Source: Pseudomonas fluorescens (GTDB taxonomy: Bacteria > Pseudomonadota > Gammaproteobacteria > Pseudomonadales > Pseudomonadaceae). Taken from it: a stretch of 64,000 nucleotides of DNA. Below the pieces are notes generated by a model that was not told the origin of the DNA, made no database searches, and worked only from the letters and a program-made list of their open reading frames with translations. Both the position numbers and the translations under genes were made by a program. Shown piece after piece: positions 8,989 through 17,247 of the stretch; within the stretch, counting starts at the first letter, position 1; each line of letters begins with the position of its first letter. The stretch is taken from assembly GCF_000802965.1 (NCBI RefSeq), contig NZ_JSAK01000004.1, positions 1 through 64,000 of the forward strand, written 5' to 3'.

Positions 8989-10146
8989 ATGCGGTTGTTG
9001 CCCATTCTTCTGTTGTCCGCTGCCGGTTTCACGGTGCTGACCACGGAGTTCATCATCGTCGGCCTGTTGCCGGCCATCGCCCGTGATCTGGACGTCAGCA
9101 TCCCGCAAGCGGGGTTGCTGGTGACCCTGTTCGCCTTCACCGTTGCCGCGTTCGGGCCGTTCCTCACGGCGTTTTTTGCCCGCTTCGAGCGGCGCAAGCT
9201 GTTCATTTCGGTGCTGATCATGTTTGGCCTGGCCAACACCCTCGCGGCTTTCGCCCCGAACATCTGGGTGATGGCGTTCGCCCGGTTGATTCCGGCGCTG
9301 GGGCTGCCGGTGTTCTGGGCGCTGGCCAGCGAGACGGCGGTGGACATCGTCGGGCCGGACTATGCCGGACGCGCCATCGCCAAGATCGGCTTTGGCATTG
9401 TCTGCGCCACGGTGTTCGGCATTCCGGTGGGTACGCTGATTTCCGATGCGTTCGGCTGGCGTAGTGCCTTTGGCATTCTGGCGGTGATCGCCTTTGCCAA
9501 GGCGTTGTTGCTGTTTATCTATCTGCCGAAAACCAGTCTGCATCAGCATCAAGTGAGCTTTCGTTCACAGTTCAAGATCCTGCGCAGCCCGTTGATGATC
9601 GGCCACGTATTGCTGTCGGTGATTGTGTTCAGCGGCATGTTCACCGCTTATACCTACCTGGCCGACATCCTTGAACGCCTGGCCGGTTTCAACGGTACGG
9701 TGGTTGGCTGGTGTTTGATGGGCTTCGGTGCGGTGGGGCTGATCGGCAACTCTCTGGGTGGCCGTGCGGTGGATCGTCATCCGTTGATGGCTTCGATGAT
9801 GTTCTGCGCGTTCATGATCGCCGGCCTGGTGGCATTGGTGCCGAACATTCATTCGCCCATGGGGCTGGCGGCAGCGATGGGCATCTGGGGCGTGACTCAG
9901 GCGGCGTTGTTCCTGGTCAGCCACGTGCGTTTGATGAAGGCGGCGCCGGAAGCACCGGCGTTCGCCGCATCCTTGAACATCGCCGGGGCCAACCTCGGAA
10001 TTGGCCTGGGTGCGATGATCGGTGGCCGGGTGATCGACAGTGTTGGCCTGCAAGGCCTCGGTTTCGCCGCAGCCGCGTTTATCCTGGCCTCGATTCTGTT
10101 GGCCATCGCGCTGATGACCTTCAAGCCGCGCGAAGTCTGCGCCTGA
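8989..10146 (+). CDS. MFS transporter (DHA1/AraJ-like drug or sugar efflux)
   Basis: 385 residues from ATG 8989, which places the first membrane helix at residues 4-24 (LLPILLLSAAGFTVLTTEFII). The open frame reaches to 8839, but that extension is hydrophilic and unlikely. Twelve hydrophobic segments are visible. The N-terminal half carries GLLPAIARDLDVSIPQAG and the loop RFERRK. The pattern TTEFIIVGLLP is typical of the DHA1 subfamily that exports drugs, arabinose or amino acids. Substrate unknown. It converges on nhaR with a 4-base gap. Confidence 0.85.
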   Translation: MRLLPILLLSAAGFTVLTTEFIIVGLLPAIARDLDVSIPQAGLLVTLFAFTVAAFGPFLTAFFARFERRKLFISVLIMFGLANTLAAFAPNIWVMAFARLIPALGLPVFWALASETAVDIVGPDYAGRAIAKIGFGIVCATVFGIPVGTLISDAFGWRSAFGILAVIAFAKALLLFIYLPKTSLHQHQVSFRSQFKILRSPLMIGHVLLSVIVFSGMFTAYTYLADILERLAGFNGTVVGWCLMGFGAVGLIGNSLGGRAVDRHPLMASMMFCAFMIAGLVALVPNIHSPMGLAAAMGIWGVTQAALFLVSHVRLMKAAPEAPAFAASLNIAGANLGIGLGAMIGGRVIDSVGLQGLGFAAAAFILASILLAIALMTFKPREVCA

Positions 10147-10150
10147 CGCT

Positions 10151-11050
10151 TCACAGTTCGGTAAACAGCTCGCGTCGGGCACCTTCGGTAATAGCGACAA
10201 TGCCGGGGTGCTTGACCTTGCGTTCCACCGAAATGGCATAGAACGACTCGCTCACCGCGTCGGTCTGGCCAATCACCTCCACGCCATACTGGCGTTTCAC
10301 TTCATCGGCAATCACGCTCGGGCCGATAAAAATCCCGCTGCCGGATTGCCCGAAGGCCTGCATCAAGGCGCTGTCATCGAACTCGCCGACAATCTTCGGC
10401 TGGATCTGCTGTTCGGCGAACCAGCGCTGCAAACGGCTACGCACTACGGTTTCCGGGCCGGGAATGAGCAGCGGTGCGCCGTGCAGGCTGCCAGGAAAGT
10501 CCTGGCCGTAACGCGCCGCCAGCTCAGCGGTGGCGAAGAAACTGATCCCGCATTCACCGAGTTTCTGGCTATAGCCCTTGATGTCCAGGTGCGAGGGCAT
10601 GGGGCTGTCGGAGATCACCAGGTCCAGGCGCTGGATCGCCAGGTCGGCCAATAACCGTTCAAGCTTGTCTTCGCGACAGGTGATGCGCAACGGTTCGCTC
10701 AGTTCCATGGTCGGCGCGATCAGGCGATAGACGATGGACTTGGGCACCACATCAGCCACGCCGACCCGGAACAGAATCTGCTGCTCGTTGGGCTGCGCCC
10801 GCAGCATCAACTCCAATTCGCCACCCAATTGAAACATCTGCTCGGCGTAGGGCAGGGTCTGTCGGCCGGCTTCAGTCAGCTCAAGCTGTCGGCCGACCCG
10901 GCGAAACAACTCGATGCCATAGGTTTGTTCGAGCAGCGAGATCTGCCCGCTGATGGTCTGCGGCGTCAGGTTCAGCTGTTCGCAGGCGCGCACGATGCTG
11001 CCAGTCTTGGCCACCACCCAAAAATAATGCAGCTGTCGGTAATTCAGCAT
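10151..11050 (-). CDS. nhaR: LysR-type transcriptional activator NhaR
   Basis: 299 residues. It starts MLNYRQLHYFWVVAKTGSIVRACEQLNLTPQTISGQI, which matches NhaR more than generic LysR proteins (YFW.V...GSI, LTPQTISGQI). The winged helix-turn-helix covers residues 5-62, and the rest is the effector-binding domain. NhaR controls Na+/H+ antiporter and envelope stress genes in other gammaproteobacteria; no nhaA-like gene is adjacent here. Divergent from the small lipoprotein at 11211. Confidence 0.88.
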   Translation of the reverse strand: MLNYRQLHYFWVVAKTGSIVRACEQLNLTPQTISGQISLLEQTYGIELFRRVGRQLELTEAGRQTLPYAEQMFQLGGELELMLRAQPNEQQILFRVGVADVVPKSIVYRLIAPTMELSEPLRITCREDKLERLLADLAIQRLDLVISDSPMPSHLDIKGYSQKLGECGISFFATAELAARYGQDFPGSLHGAPLLIPGPETVVRSRLQRWFAEQQIQPKIVGEFDDSALMQAFGQSGSGIFIGPSVIADEVKRQYGVEVIGQTDAVSESFYAISVERKVKHPGIVAITEGARRELFTEL

Positions 11051-11210
11051 CTATACGGTCCCCCTACAAAAAAGCTAGTGTTCTGGATTCGTAAAAATCG
11101 AAGTATACGCGCTAAAAATACGAATTTTACTGAAGTGTCTGCCTCCCTAGAATGCGTCGCTATCAACGGGCCAATGTTTCGGTCCCGTTCGTTCTATCGA
11201 GGGAAGCATC

Positions 11211-11453
11211 ATGAAAATTAAAGCCACGGCTCTGGTGATCACATCTTTACTGGTATTGGCCGGTTGCGATCAGGCTGAGAAAAGTGCTCAACAATTGATG
11301 GGTAAAGCCGCCGAGAGCGCAAAACAAGCCATCGACGACACCCACAAAGCCGCCGAACAAGCACTCAGCGATGCCACTGGCGGGTTGATCAGCAAAAAAG
11401 AATCAACGGAAAAAGAGTCGGAAAAAACCGAATCTTCCTCCCAGGAAATCTAA
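11211..11453 (+). CDS. Small lipoprotein
   Basis: 80 residues. Lipobox LVLAGC predicts lipidation at Cys19. The mature part is an Ala/Lys/Glu-rich amphipathic helix (AAESAKQAIDDTHKAAEQAL) ending in a Ser/Glu/Lys tail with repeated ESEK units. Membrane-anchored helical lipoproteins of this size often occur singly. Function unknown. Lies 29 bases before the TerC gene, so the two could be co-transcribed. Confidence 0.8.
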   Translation: MKIKATALVITSLLVLAGCDQAEKSAQQLMGKAAESAKQAIDDTHKAAEQALSDATGGLISKKESTEKESEKTESSSQEI

Positions 11454-11482
11454 ACCGTCTTACAACGAGTCAGGACTGACCC

Positions 11483-12232
11483 ATGGAATACCTTTTACAA
11501 CTTGCTGCCAGCCCCACCGCGTGGGTTGCCCTGGCCACCCTGGTGGTGATGGAAATCGTGCTCGGCATCGATAACCTGATCTTCATCTCGATCCTGACCA
11601 ACAAACTGCCCGAGCAGCATCGGCAGAAAGCGCGGCGCATTGGTATCGGCATGGCGTTGATCCTGCGACTGGGCTTGTTGAGCACCATCGCGTTCATCGT
11701 CCAGTTGACGGCGCCAGTGATCGAGATTCTCGGCCACGCTTTCTCCTGGAAAGACATGATCCTGATTGCCGGTGGCCTGTTCCTGTTGTGGAAAGCTACC
11801 ACCGAGATCCATCACAGCATGGACCCGGCTCCGGAAGATCCGAAGTCAGCGACTTCGACTGTGACCTTGGGCTTTGCCGCTGCAATCGGTCAGATCCTGA
11901 TGCTGGACATGGTGTTCTCCATCGACAGCATCATCACCGCTGTCGGCATGACCGAGCATTTGCCGATCATGATCATCGCGGTGGTGGTGTCGGTACTTGT
12001 GATGTTGCTCGCGGCTGATCCACTGGCCAAGTTCATCAACGACAACCCGACGGTGGTGATGCTGGCCCTGGGCTTCCTGATCATGATCGGCATGACGCTG
12101 ATCGCCGAAGGTTTCGGCGCCCACGTACCGAAAGGCTACGTCTATGCCGCCATGGCGTTCTCGGCAGCGATCGAGATTCTGAACATGATGTCGCGTCGGG
12201 CCCGGCAGAAGCGGGTAGCCGCTGAAGCTTGA
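11483..12232 (+). CDS. TerC family integral membrane protein
   Basis: 249 residues. The N terminus [38 protein letters not shown] contains the EIVLGIDN motif of TerC/YgjT/YoaE proteins. A second copy of the motif is [18 protein letters not shown] near residue 140, so the two acidic helices thought to bind a metal ion are both present. Seven or eight helices are visible. TerC homologues have been linked to metal (Mn) homeostasis and tellurite resistance; the ion here is not shown. Confidence 0.9.
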   Translation: MEYLLQLAASPTAWVALATLVVMEIVLGIDNLIFISILTNKLPEQHRQKARRIGIGMALILRLGLLSTIAFIVQLTAPVIEILGHAFSWKDMILIAGGLFLLWKATTEIHHSMDPAPEDPKSATSTVTLGFAAAIGQILMLDMVFSIDSIITAVGMTEHLPIMIIAVVVSVLVMLLAADPLAKFINDNPTVVMLALGFLIMIGMTLIAEGFGAHVPKGYVYAAMAFSAAIEILNMMSRRARQKRVAAEA

Positions 12233-12240
12233 CCTTGGAC

Positions 12241-12292
12241 TTGCTGGCGATGGCGTTCTCAATGACGCTATCGCCAGCAAGCCGGCTCCTAC
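12241..12292. repeat. REP-type inverted repeat, TTGCTGGCGATGG form
   Basis: TTGCTGGCGATGGCG and its inverse form a hairpin right after the TerC-family stop codon, followed by GCCGGCTCCTAC. Related to the element at 7257-7324. Confidence 0.7.
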
Positions 12293-12312
12293 AAAAAGCG
12301 TTCACACTGAAC

Positions 12313-12398
12313 CCTGTAGGAGCTGCCGCAGGCTGCGATCTTTTGATCTTCAGGAAATCAAAGTCAAAAGATCGCAGCCTGCGGCAACTCCTGCAGGG
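12313..12398. repeat. REP-type inverted repeat, GATCAAAAGATCGCAGCC family
   Basis: CCTGTAGGAGCTGCCGCAGG and an inverted partner ending CCTGCGGCAACTCCTGCAGG face each other around an A/T-rich spacer. Confidence 0.85.
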
Positions 12399-12417
12399 GA
12401 CGATTCGGGTATGGCTA

Positions 12418-12579
12418 TCAGTGGGCGCTGGCGTGACGGCCGGGTGCCTTGGCGGGTTTTACTGGTTGAACCGGAGGGTGATAATGCCGACGGGTAATGC
12501 GCAGAACGCCCCACAACATGGCGGCGGCAACGGCCAGCCAGCCGGAAATCAACATCACGATTGTCATTGTCAGGCTCAT
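12418..12579 (-). CDS. Small single-pass membrane protein
   Basis: 53 residues from ATG 12579, set by a strong AGAGGAGG site on the minus strand. One membrane helix (residues about 4-23, TMTIVMLISGWLAVAAAMLW) is followed by a basic, His/Pro-rich cytoplasmic tail (RITRRHYHPPVQPVKPAKAP). No known domain. Arrangement and codon use fit a real small gene. Confidence 0.6.
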   Translation of the reverse strand: MSLTMTIVMLISGWLAVAAAMLWGVLRITRRHYHPPVQPVKPAKAPGRHASAH

Positions 12580-12797
12580 CGTTGCCTCCTCTTTGCCCTG
12601 CAGCGGGCACACTCACCTTGCAAGTGACAGTCTAGTCGCTGGCGTGTTTCAGGCTATTGACCGAAGGTCGACTCTGACCAATCAGTTCGCTCTATCCAAG
12701 GTCATCAACTGCCGGTTAAGGCTATACCGCTGGCGCGCGGCATCCTATGATCGACGGCTAAGCCGGGAATGCGATTGCCTGGCGTCTGAACAAGAGA

Positions 12798-13475
12798 GTG
12801 ATGATGGTGCGGGTAATTTCTCGAATTCTAGCGGCGACGCTGATTGTGGGGTGCGTAACCAGTCTGGCGGGGTGCGCCGGGAGCGTCTCTCCGCAGATCA
12901 AGCGTTTGCCGGAGCGTGTCGAACTCAGCGGCAGGTTCTACAAGGGCGTAGCCAATCAAAGCGGGCCGCAAGTGCTGGCGAGCATGCTGTCGCAACAGGG
13001 CATCGTGATCACCCCGGGCTTGCTCGACAAGCCGTTGCACCTGCCGGGCGGCGAAGCGCAATTACAACAGAACATGCAGAACCTCGCCCGTGAATACGGG
13101 ATGATGGTGTATCCCCTCGACAGTAATCTGCCGGCCTTGTTGACCCAGGTCGCGGCCGGTTATCCGGTGATGGTGCGTTTCACTGAAGGCTCGGCGCTCT
13201 GGTCCGAGCCGCGCTACGCGATTCTGAGCGGGTACAACCGTCAGAAGCAGACCGTCTTGTTGCGCGCCGGAATGGACCAGCGGCTGCTGATGAGTTTCGG
13301 TTCGTTCGAATCGGCGTTCAAAGATGCCGGTGGATGGGCGGTGTTGATTCAGGCACCCACGCAAATCCCGGCTAACGTCGATCAGCAGCGCTGGCTCAAG
13401 GCAGCGAACGATCTCGCGCAGGCGGGTCAAGAGCAAGCCGCCGCCCGGGCGAAAAAAGCGTTGAACGCCCAGTAA
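12798..13475 (+). CDS. Lipoprotein with a degenerate peptidase C39-like domain
   Basis: 225 residues. Lipobox SLAGC points to lipidation at Cys26. The body resembles bacterial C39-like papain-fold domains: a QSGPQVLASMLSQQGI block sits where the active-site block QCGPxxLA lies, but Cys is Ser55. The later block EPRYAILSGYNRQKQTVLL corresponds to the His motif, with Arg139 where His is expected. So it is probably an inactive, binding-type domain. The C-terminal 40 residues form a helix like a TPR half (QRWLKAANDLAQAGQEQAAARA). Start 12798 (MMMV) could equally be the next ATG at 12801. Confidence 0.75.
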   Translation: MMMVRVISRILAATLIVGCVTSLAGCAGSVSPQIKRLPERVELSGRFYKGVANQSGPQVLASMLSQQGIVITPGLLDKPLHLPGGEAQLQQNMQNLAREYGMMVYPLDSNLPALLTQVAAGYPVMVRFTEGSALWSEPRYAILSGYNRQKQTVLLRAGMDQRLLMSFGSFESAFKDAGGWAVLIQAPTQIPANVDQQRWLKAANDLAQAGQEQAAARAKKALNAQ

Positions 13476-13563
13476 GTCCGTTCGTCACCCGCACGGCACC
13501 ACCGCACGTTGTCAGCCTCTGATAGATAAGGCCCGGTTTTCATCGGGCCACCAGGAGGTGTCC

Positions 13564-13770
13564 ATGGCACATTCCAATACCCCCGATGGCCCGCACTCGT
13601 CCGAGCATTCATCTGGCGATGAGTTGGATTTTGATCCCGATTCCCCTGACCTTGCTGATCCGGCGGTCGATCCCATTGGCCCGGCCAAGGCGCCCAGGGA
13701 TGTAAAGCCGGGTGACAATCCCAAGGCTCCCGCCAAACCCTACGATCCACTCGGTGATCTGAAACCCTAG
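13564..13770 (+). CDS. Small acidic Asp/Pro-rich protein (DUF6021-like)
   Basis: 68 residues from ATG 13564, six bases after AGGAGG. The sequence is dominated by Asp, Pro and Ser (DELDFDPDSPDLADPAVDP) and lacks hydrophobic segments, so it is probably intrinsically disordered. A recalled family of short Pseudomonas proteins, DUF6021, has this look. It lies 17 bases before a similar small gene. Role unknown. Confidence 0.65.
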   Translation: MAHSNTPDGPHSSEHSSGDELDFDPDSPDLADPAVDPIGPAKAPRDVKPGDNPKAPAKPYDPLGDLKP

Positions 13771-13787
13771 GTCCTATGGAGGTGAGT

Positions 13788-13961
13788 ATGTCTACCGATT
13801 CGAGCTTCAACGACAAACGTCCGGAAACCGTGCCAACTACGCCCGAGCAGGACACGGATCCGGTGATGGACCCTGACAGCCCGATGCGCGATCCGCTCGC
13901 ACGGCCGACGGTGGTGCCCGACCGAACATCCGCAGGGCTGGCGAGACCCAAGCAAAGGTGA
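13788..13961 (+). CDS. Second small acidic protein, possibly frameshifted
   Basis: 57 residues from ATG 13788 after TGGAGGTGAG. It shares the DPDSP and DTDPV style of its upstream neighbour. The frame ends in an uncharacteristic tail (SAGLARPKQR). In the +1 frame the DNA from about 13917 reads TEHPQGWRDPSKGDGIPDD and continues acidic to a stop at 14002-14004. One base too many in the CCC run at about 13918 would explain this, giving an original product of about 71 residues. Either a sequencing error or a recent frameshift. Confidence 0.55.
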   Translation: MSTDSSFNDKRPETVPTTPEQDTDPVMDPDSPMRDPLARPTVVPDRTSAGLARPKQR

Positions 13962-14015
13962 TGGCATTCCGGATGACGACCAGATGCCGCTGCCCAACGA
14001 CTAACTGGACACAAA

Positions 14016-14042
14016 AAAAGCCCCGCATGATCGGGGCTTTTG
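14016..14042. terminator. Bidirectional terminator between small acidic genes and pbpG
   Basis: AAAAGCCCCG / CGGGGCTTTT with a 6-base loop, A-rich on one side and T-rich on the other, between convergent genes. Confidence 0.88.
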
Positions 14043-14060
14043 TTTGATGTGGCTTTCGGC

Positions 14061-14999
14061 TTACTTCGACGCTTCAACCACGCCGGTCTGGCGCTGCTTG
14101 AGGTTCTTGTCCGATTTGTACTGCAGGGCTGCAGAAGCCACGGCGGCGCTCTTGCCGGTTTCAACCCAATTGCGGATGCGCGCGGCATCGGCAAAGTGCG
14201 TGTATTTGCCATAAGCGTCAAGCAGCACCAGGGCAACCGGGCGGTTACTCATACGGGTTACCAGCACCAGGCAATGACCTGCTGCGTTGGTGAAACCGGT
14301 TTTGGTCAGTTGGATGTCCCAGTCGTCCTTACGGACCAAGTGGTCAGTGTTACGAAAACCGAGGCTGTAAACGGGTTTGCGGAATGTGACGGTTTTTTCC
14401 TTGGTCGTACTCAGGTCGGTCAGCAGCTGATATTTGTGCGCGGCGATCAACAGTTTGCTCAGGTCGCGAGCGGTCGAAACGTTGCGCGGGGAGAGACCGG
14501 TCGGCTCGACGAAATGGGTGTTGGTCATGCCCAGCGCCCGGGCCTTGGCGTTCATTGCCGCAATGAACGCGGCATAGCCGCCCGGATAGTGGTGAGCCAG
14601 ACTCGCGGCGGCGCGGTTTTCAGAGGACATCAAGGCAATCAGCAGCATTTCCCGGCGCGGAAGTTCACTTCGGAGTTTTACCCGGGAGTACACACCTTTC
14701 ATTTCCGGTGTGTCGCTGATGTCGATATTGATGTACTCGTCCATGTTCTGCTTGGCCTCAACCACCACAAGGCCGGTCATCAGTTTGCTGACGGAAGCGA
14801 TGGGCACAACGACGTCCGGGTTGTTGGCATAGATGACAGTGTGGGTCTGCATATCCAGCAGCAAGGAACTGCCGGAAGCGAGCTTGAGTTGCGAGGTGTC
14901 GCGAGGCGCTGCGGTGGTTTCGCCAGCGCTGGCGATCGGCGTGATGAAAGTCCCTGTAACGGCGAAAAATAGGCTCAGGATGGAAAGACGGATTTTCAC
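14061..14999 (-). CDS. pbpG: D-alanyl-D-alanine endopeptidase (PBP7)
   Basis: 312 residues from GTG 14999, which starts a signal peptide ([25 protein letters not shown]) and gives the usual PBP7 length of about 310; the open frame extends upstream to 15215 without a better start. The penicillin-binding triad is complete: SVSK near residue 70, SSEN near residue 125 and KTG near residue 240 ([12 protein letters not shown]). It cleaves peptide cross-links of peptidoglycan in the periplasm. Single gene, convergent with the small acidic genes. Confidence 0.9.
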   Translation of the reverse strand: MKIRLSILSLFFAVTGTFITPIASAGETTAAPRDTSQLKLASGSSLLLDMQTHTVIYANNPDVVVPIASVSKLMTGLVVVEAKQNMDEYINIDISDTPEMKGVYSRVKLRSELPRREMLLIALMSSENRAAASLAHHYPGGYAAFIAAMNAKARALGMTNTHFVEPTGLSPRNVSTARDLSKLLIAAHKYQLLTDLSTTKEKTVTFRKPVYSLGFRNTDHLVRKDDWDIQLTKTGFTNAAGHCLVLVTRMSNRPVALVLLDAYGKYTHFADAARIRNWVETGKSAAVASAALQYKSDKNLKQRQTGVVEASK

Positions 15000-15174
15000 G
15001 CTGGCAGACTCATAAAGTGTTGATAAGCCGTTTTGTAACGGGCTATTACTCAAAAAGCGCGACATTCTGGAGTATGGCTGAATAACTGTCGATGGTTGTT
15101 CGAGCCGTAGGTGAAAGTCCTTTGAAACATGAAAAAAATGTAATTTTCCGGCGGATGGTCGTCCTTGTTTTGCG

Positions 15175-15207
15175 GGCAAAAAGAACCCCGCCATGGGCGG
15201 GGTTCTT
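15175..15207 (-). terminator. Rho-independent terminator of folD
   Basis: 12-bp perfect stem (AAGAACCCCGCC and its inverse, 3-base loop), followed on the minus strand by TTTTT, 30 bases after the folD stop. Confidence 0.88.
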
Positions 15208-15236
15208 CGACTCACTGTTTACCGCTGCGGGGAAAC

Positions 15237-16091
15237 TCAGCTGTGCAGGGTTTCGGCCGCGTACAGTGTGTTCTCCAGCAGGCAGGCACGCGTCATCGGG
15301 CCAACGCCGCCCGGTACCGGAGTGATCCAGCCGGCGCGGGGCAGGGCGGTTTCGTAAATCACGTCACCGACCAGTTTGCCGTCGTCCTGACGGTTGATGC
15401 CGACGTCGATCACGATCGCGCCTTCCTTGATCCATTCACCCTTGACCAGGCCCGGCTTGCCGGCGGCCACCACCACCAGGTCGGCACGGCCGACGTGGCC
15501 GGCCAGATCCTTGGTGAAACGGTGAGTGACGGTCACGGTGCAACCGGCCAGCAACAATTCCATCGCCATCGGGCGCCCAACGATGTTGGAAGCGCCAACC
15601 ACCACGGCGTTCATGCCGTACAGATCGGCGCCGGTGCTTTCCAGCAAGGTCATGATGCCTTTAGGGGTGCACGGACGCAGCAGCGGAATGCGCTGAGCCA
15701 GACGGCCGACGTTATAAGGATGGAAGCCGTCGACGTCTTTATCCGGACGAATGCGCTCCAGCAGTTTGGACGCGTCCAGGTGTTCAGGAAGAGGCAGCTG
15801 AAGCAGAACGCCGTCAATTGCCGGATCGTCGTTGAGGCGATCGATCAGATCGGTCAGCGCTTCTTGAGTGGTTTCGGAAGGCAGGTCATAAGCTTGGGAA
15901 AGGAAGCCGACCTCTTCACAGTCTTTACGCTTGTGCGAGACATAAACCTGAGAGGCAGGATCGCTGCCGACCAGGATCACCGCAAGGCCGGGCGTGCGCA
16001 GGCCTTGCTGGCGACGCTCGTTGACGCGTTGGGCGATCTGCTGGCGCAGGCTGGCGGCGATCGATTTGCCGTCGATTAGTTGTGCAGTCAT
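15237..16091 (-). CDS. folD: Bifunctional methylenetetrahydrofolate dehydrogenase/cyclohydrolase
   Basis: 284 residues. It interconverts 5,10-methylene-, 5,10-methenyl- and 10-formyl-tetrahydrofolate in the cytoplasm, with NADP. Signature blocks are [15 protein letters not shown] (with the catalytic Lys, and the Tyr of YVSHK), [13 protein letters not shown], and [16 protein letters not shown] of the nucleotide-binding domain, with [10 protein letters not shown] near the C terminus. Full length. It is divergent from the tRNA cluster, as in other pseudomonads. Confidence 0.97.
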   Translation of the reverse strand: MTAQLIDGKSIAASLRQQIAQRVNERRQQGLRTPGLAVILVGSDPASQVYVSHKRKDCEEVGFLSQAYDLPSETTQEALTDLIDRLNDDPAIDGVLLQLPLPEHLDASKLLERIRPDKDVDGFHPYNVGRLAQRIPLLRPCTPKGIMTLLESTGADLYGMNAVVVGASNIVGRPMAMELLLAGCTVTVTHRFTKDLAGHVGRADLVVVAAGKPGLVKGEWIKEGAIVIDVGINRQDDGKLVGDVIYETALPRAGWITPVPGGVGPMTRACLLENTLYAAETLHS

Positions 16092-16222
16092 TGCGCGTGA
16101 TTAACCATCGAGAGGGGAAAAAAAGAGAACGCATTCTCGCATGTCATGCGGTGAGGGCAAAGGCGCTTGGTCTGCAAATTCCCCTAACCCCTTTAATTAA
16201 ATGAATTTTTTTTAAAAAGGAT

Positions 16223-16249
16223 TTGACGACCTTCGGGGCGCTCTATACT
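16223..16249 (+). promoter_or_regulatory. Probable sigma-70 promoter of the tRNA cluster
   Basis: TTGACG at 16223-16228 and TATACT at 16244-16249 (15-base spacer), about 118 bases before the first tRNA. A GC-rich discriminator-like stretch precedes the -10 box. The short spacer lowers certainty. Confidence 0.5.
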
Positions 16250-16366
16250 ATTCGTCGCACTTGTCGGGCACAGCCTAGCACTGGTTAAGAAGGTCGAGCG
16301 GAATTACGGTTCTGCAAAACTGGAAAGCATTTAGTTTGTAGTCCTTCAAGGGTACAGATTAATAAG

Positions 16367-16443
16367 GCGCCCGTAGCTCAGCTGGATAGAGCATCCGCCT
16401 TCTAAGCGGATGGTCGCAGGTTCGAGTCCTGCCGGGTGCGCCA
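16367..16443 (+). tRNA. tRNA-Arg (anticodon TCT)
   Basis: 77 bases with a complete cloverleaf: acceptor GCGCCCG pairs with CGGGTGC, discriminator G, encoded CCA. Anticodon loop CTTCTAA gives TCT. First of four tRNAs (Arg-His-Leu-His). Confidence 0.96.
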
Positions 16444-16474
16444 TTAGGCAGCATTGGCACAAGTAACGCGATAT

Positions 16475-16551
16475 GGTGGGCGTAGCTCAGTTGGTAGAGC
16501 ACGGGATTGTGACTCCCGTTGTCGTGGGTTCGATCCCCATCGTCCACCCCA
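16475..16551 (+). tRNA. tRNA-His (anticodon GTG), copy 1
   Basis: Includes the extra 5' G (16475) typical of tRNA-His opposite discriminator C. Acceptor GTGGGCG pairs with CGTCCAC, anticodon loop TTGTGAC, encoded CCA. Identical to the copy at 16769-16845. Confidence 0.96.
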
Positions 16552-16560
16552 TATTTCGAA

Positions 16561-16587
16561 AGGCGCCAGATTAACAGTCTGGCGCCT
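16561..16587 (+). other. Hairpin in the tRNA spacer
   Basis: AGGCGCCAGA / TCTGGCGCCT with a 7-base loop, followed by TTGCTTT. It nearly repeats the hairpin behind the second tRNA-His and may be a weak terminator or a processing structure. Confidence 0.6.
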
Positions 16588-16607
16588 TTGCTTTAAAAGC
16601 CTCACTC

Positions 16608-16692
16608 GCGGATGTGGTGGAATTGGTAGACACACTGGATTTAGGTTCCAGCGCCGCGAGGCGTAAGAGTTCGAGTCTCTTCATCCGCACCA
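16608..16692 (+). tRNA. tRNA-Leu (anticodon TAG)
   Basis: 85 bases with a long variable arm (CGCCGCGAGGCGT). Acceptor GCGGATG pairs with CATCCGC, anticodon loop ATTTAGG, encoded CCA. Confidence 0.96.
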
Positions 16693-16768
16693 AATAAAGC
16701 TTCACTCAGGTCGATTGGCCTGGTTGGGGTCAGCAAAGAAGTTGTTTGGCTTTTTTGCAAAGTAATAT

Positions 16769-16845
16769 GGTGGGCGTAGCTCAGTTGGTAGAGCACGGGA
16801 TTGTGACTCCCGTTGTCGTGGGTTCGATCCCCATCGTCCACCCCA
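16769..16845 (+). tRNA. tRNA-His (anticodon GTG), copy 2
   Basis: Identical to the copy at 16475-16551 over all 77 bases, and the downstream hairpin is also nearly identical, so a segment of about 110 bases was duplicated around tRNA-Leu. Confidence 0.96.
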
Positions 16846-16852
16846 TATTTCG

Positions 16853-16887
16853 AAAGGCGCCAGATTTAACAGTCTGGCGCCTTTTTT
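16853..16887 (+). terminator. Terminator of the tRNA cluster
   Basis: AAAGGCGCCAGA and its inverse with an 8-base loop, followed by TTTTTT. Stronger T run than the spacer hairpin at 16561. Confidence 0.85.
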
Positions 16888-17247
16888 GTTTCAGTGGTTT
16901 GAGTGTCCAGCGGCTGCCGGTACTGGGTCGCAGGGGCAGGGCGTTTCGTCGTATTTATGTTTCTCGATGATGCCGCGCTGCCCGCCGGCCTTGCTCGCAA
17001 GATCGGTTGTCAGGGAGATGATTGGCAGCCTCTTCTATATATAGAAGGGTTGGCGCAGAGCCCTGGCGTGATTGGCTGTATTTGCCACCGGGGCGAGGTG
17101 CATCCGTGCATTCGCACCTATAAATTGCCTGCTGCGTTTTTACCCGTTTTCAGTAGGGTGACTTCTTGAGTTTGACCCACTAGAATGCATGCCCTTGATT
17201 CTGGGGTCGGAAACGGCCGGCTAACGTCTGTGCAACGAGGAATATCC
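16888..17247. other. Intergenic region upstream of tig
   Basis: 360 bases between the tRNA terminator and tig. It holds a perfect 16-bp palindrome CTTCTATATATAGAAG at 17032-17047 and, nearer tig, a possible TAGAAT -10 box at 17181-17186 (weak -35 GTGACT at 17158). An 88-codon open frame here was not accepted as a gene. Confidence 0.5.

Noticed and set aside
13558..13563. GTG at 13558 as start of the small acidic gene
   Set aside because: The GTG is part of the AGGAGGTG ribosome-binding site; ATG 13564 is correctly spaced.
15000..15215. N-terminal extension of pbpG to 15215
   Set aside because: It would bury the signal peptide that starts at GTG 14999 and exceed the family length.
16475..16845. 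Duplicated tRNA-His considered as an integration (att) duplication
   Set aside because: Only tRNA-Leu lies between the copies and no integrase is near; the Arg-His-Leu-His order is standard in Pseudomonas by recall.
16903..17169. 88-codon open frame upstream of tig
   Set aside because: No Shine-Dalgarno site, no recognisable family, odd composition, and it covers the palindrome and the probable tig promoter.
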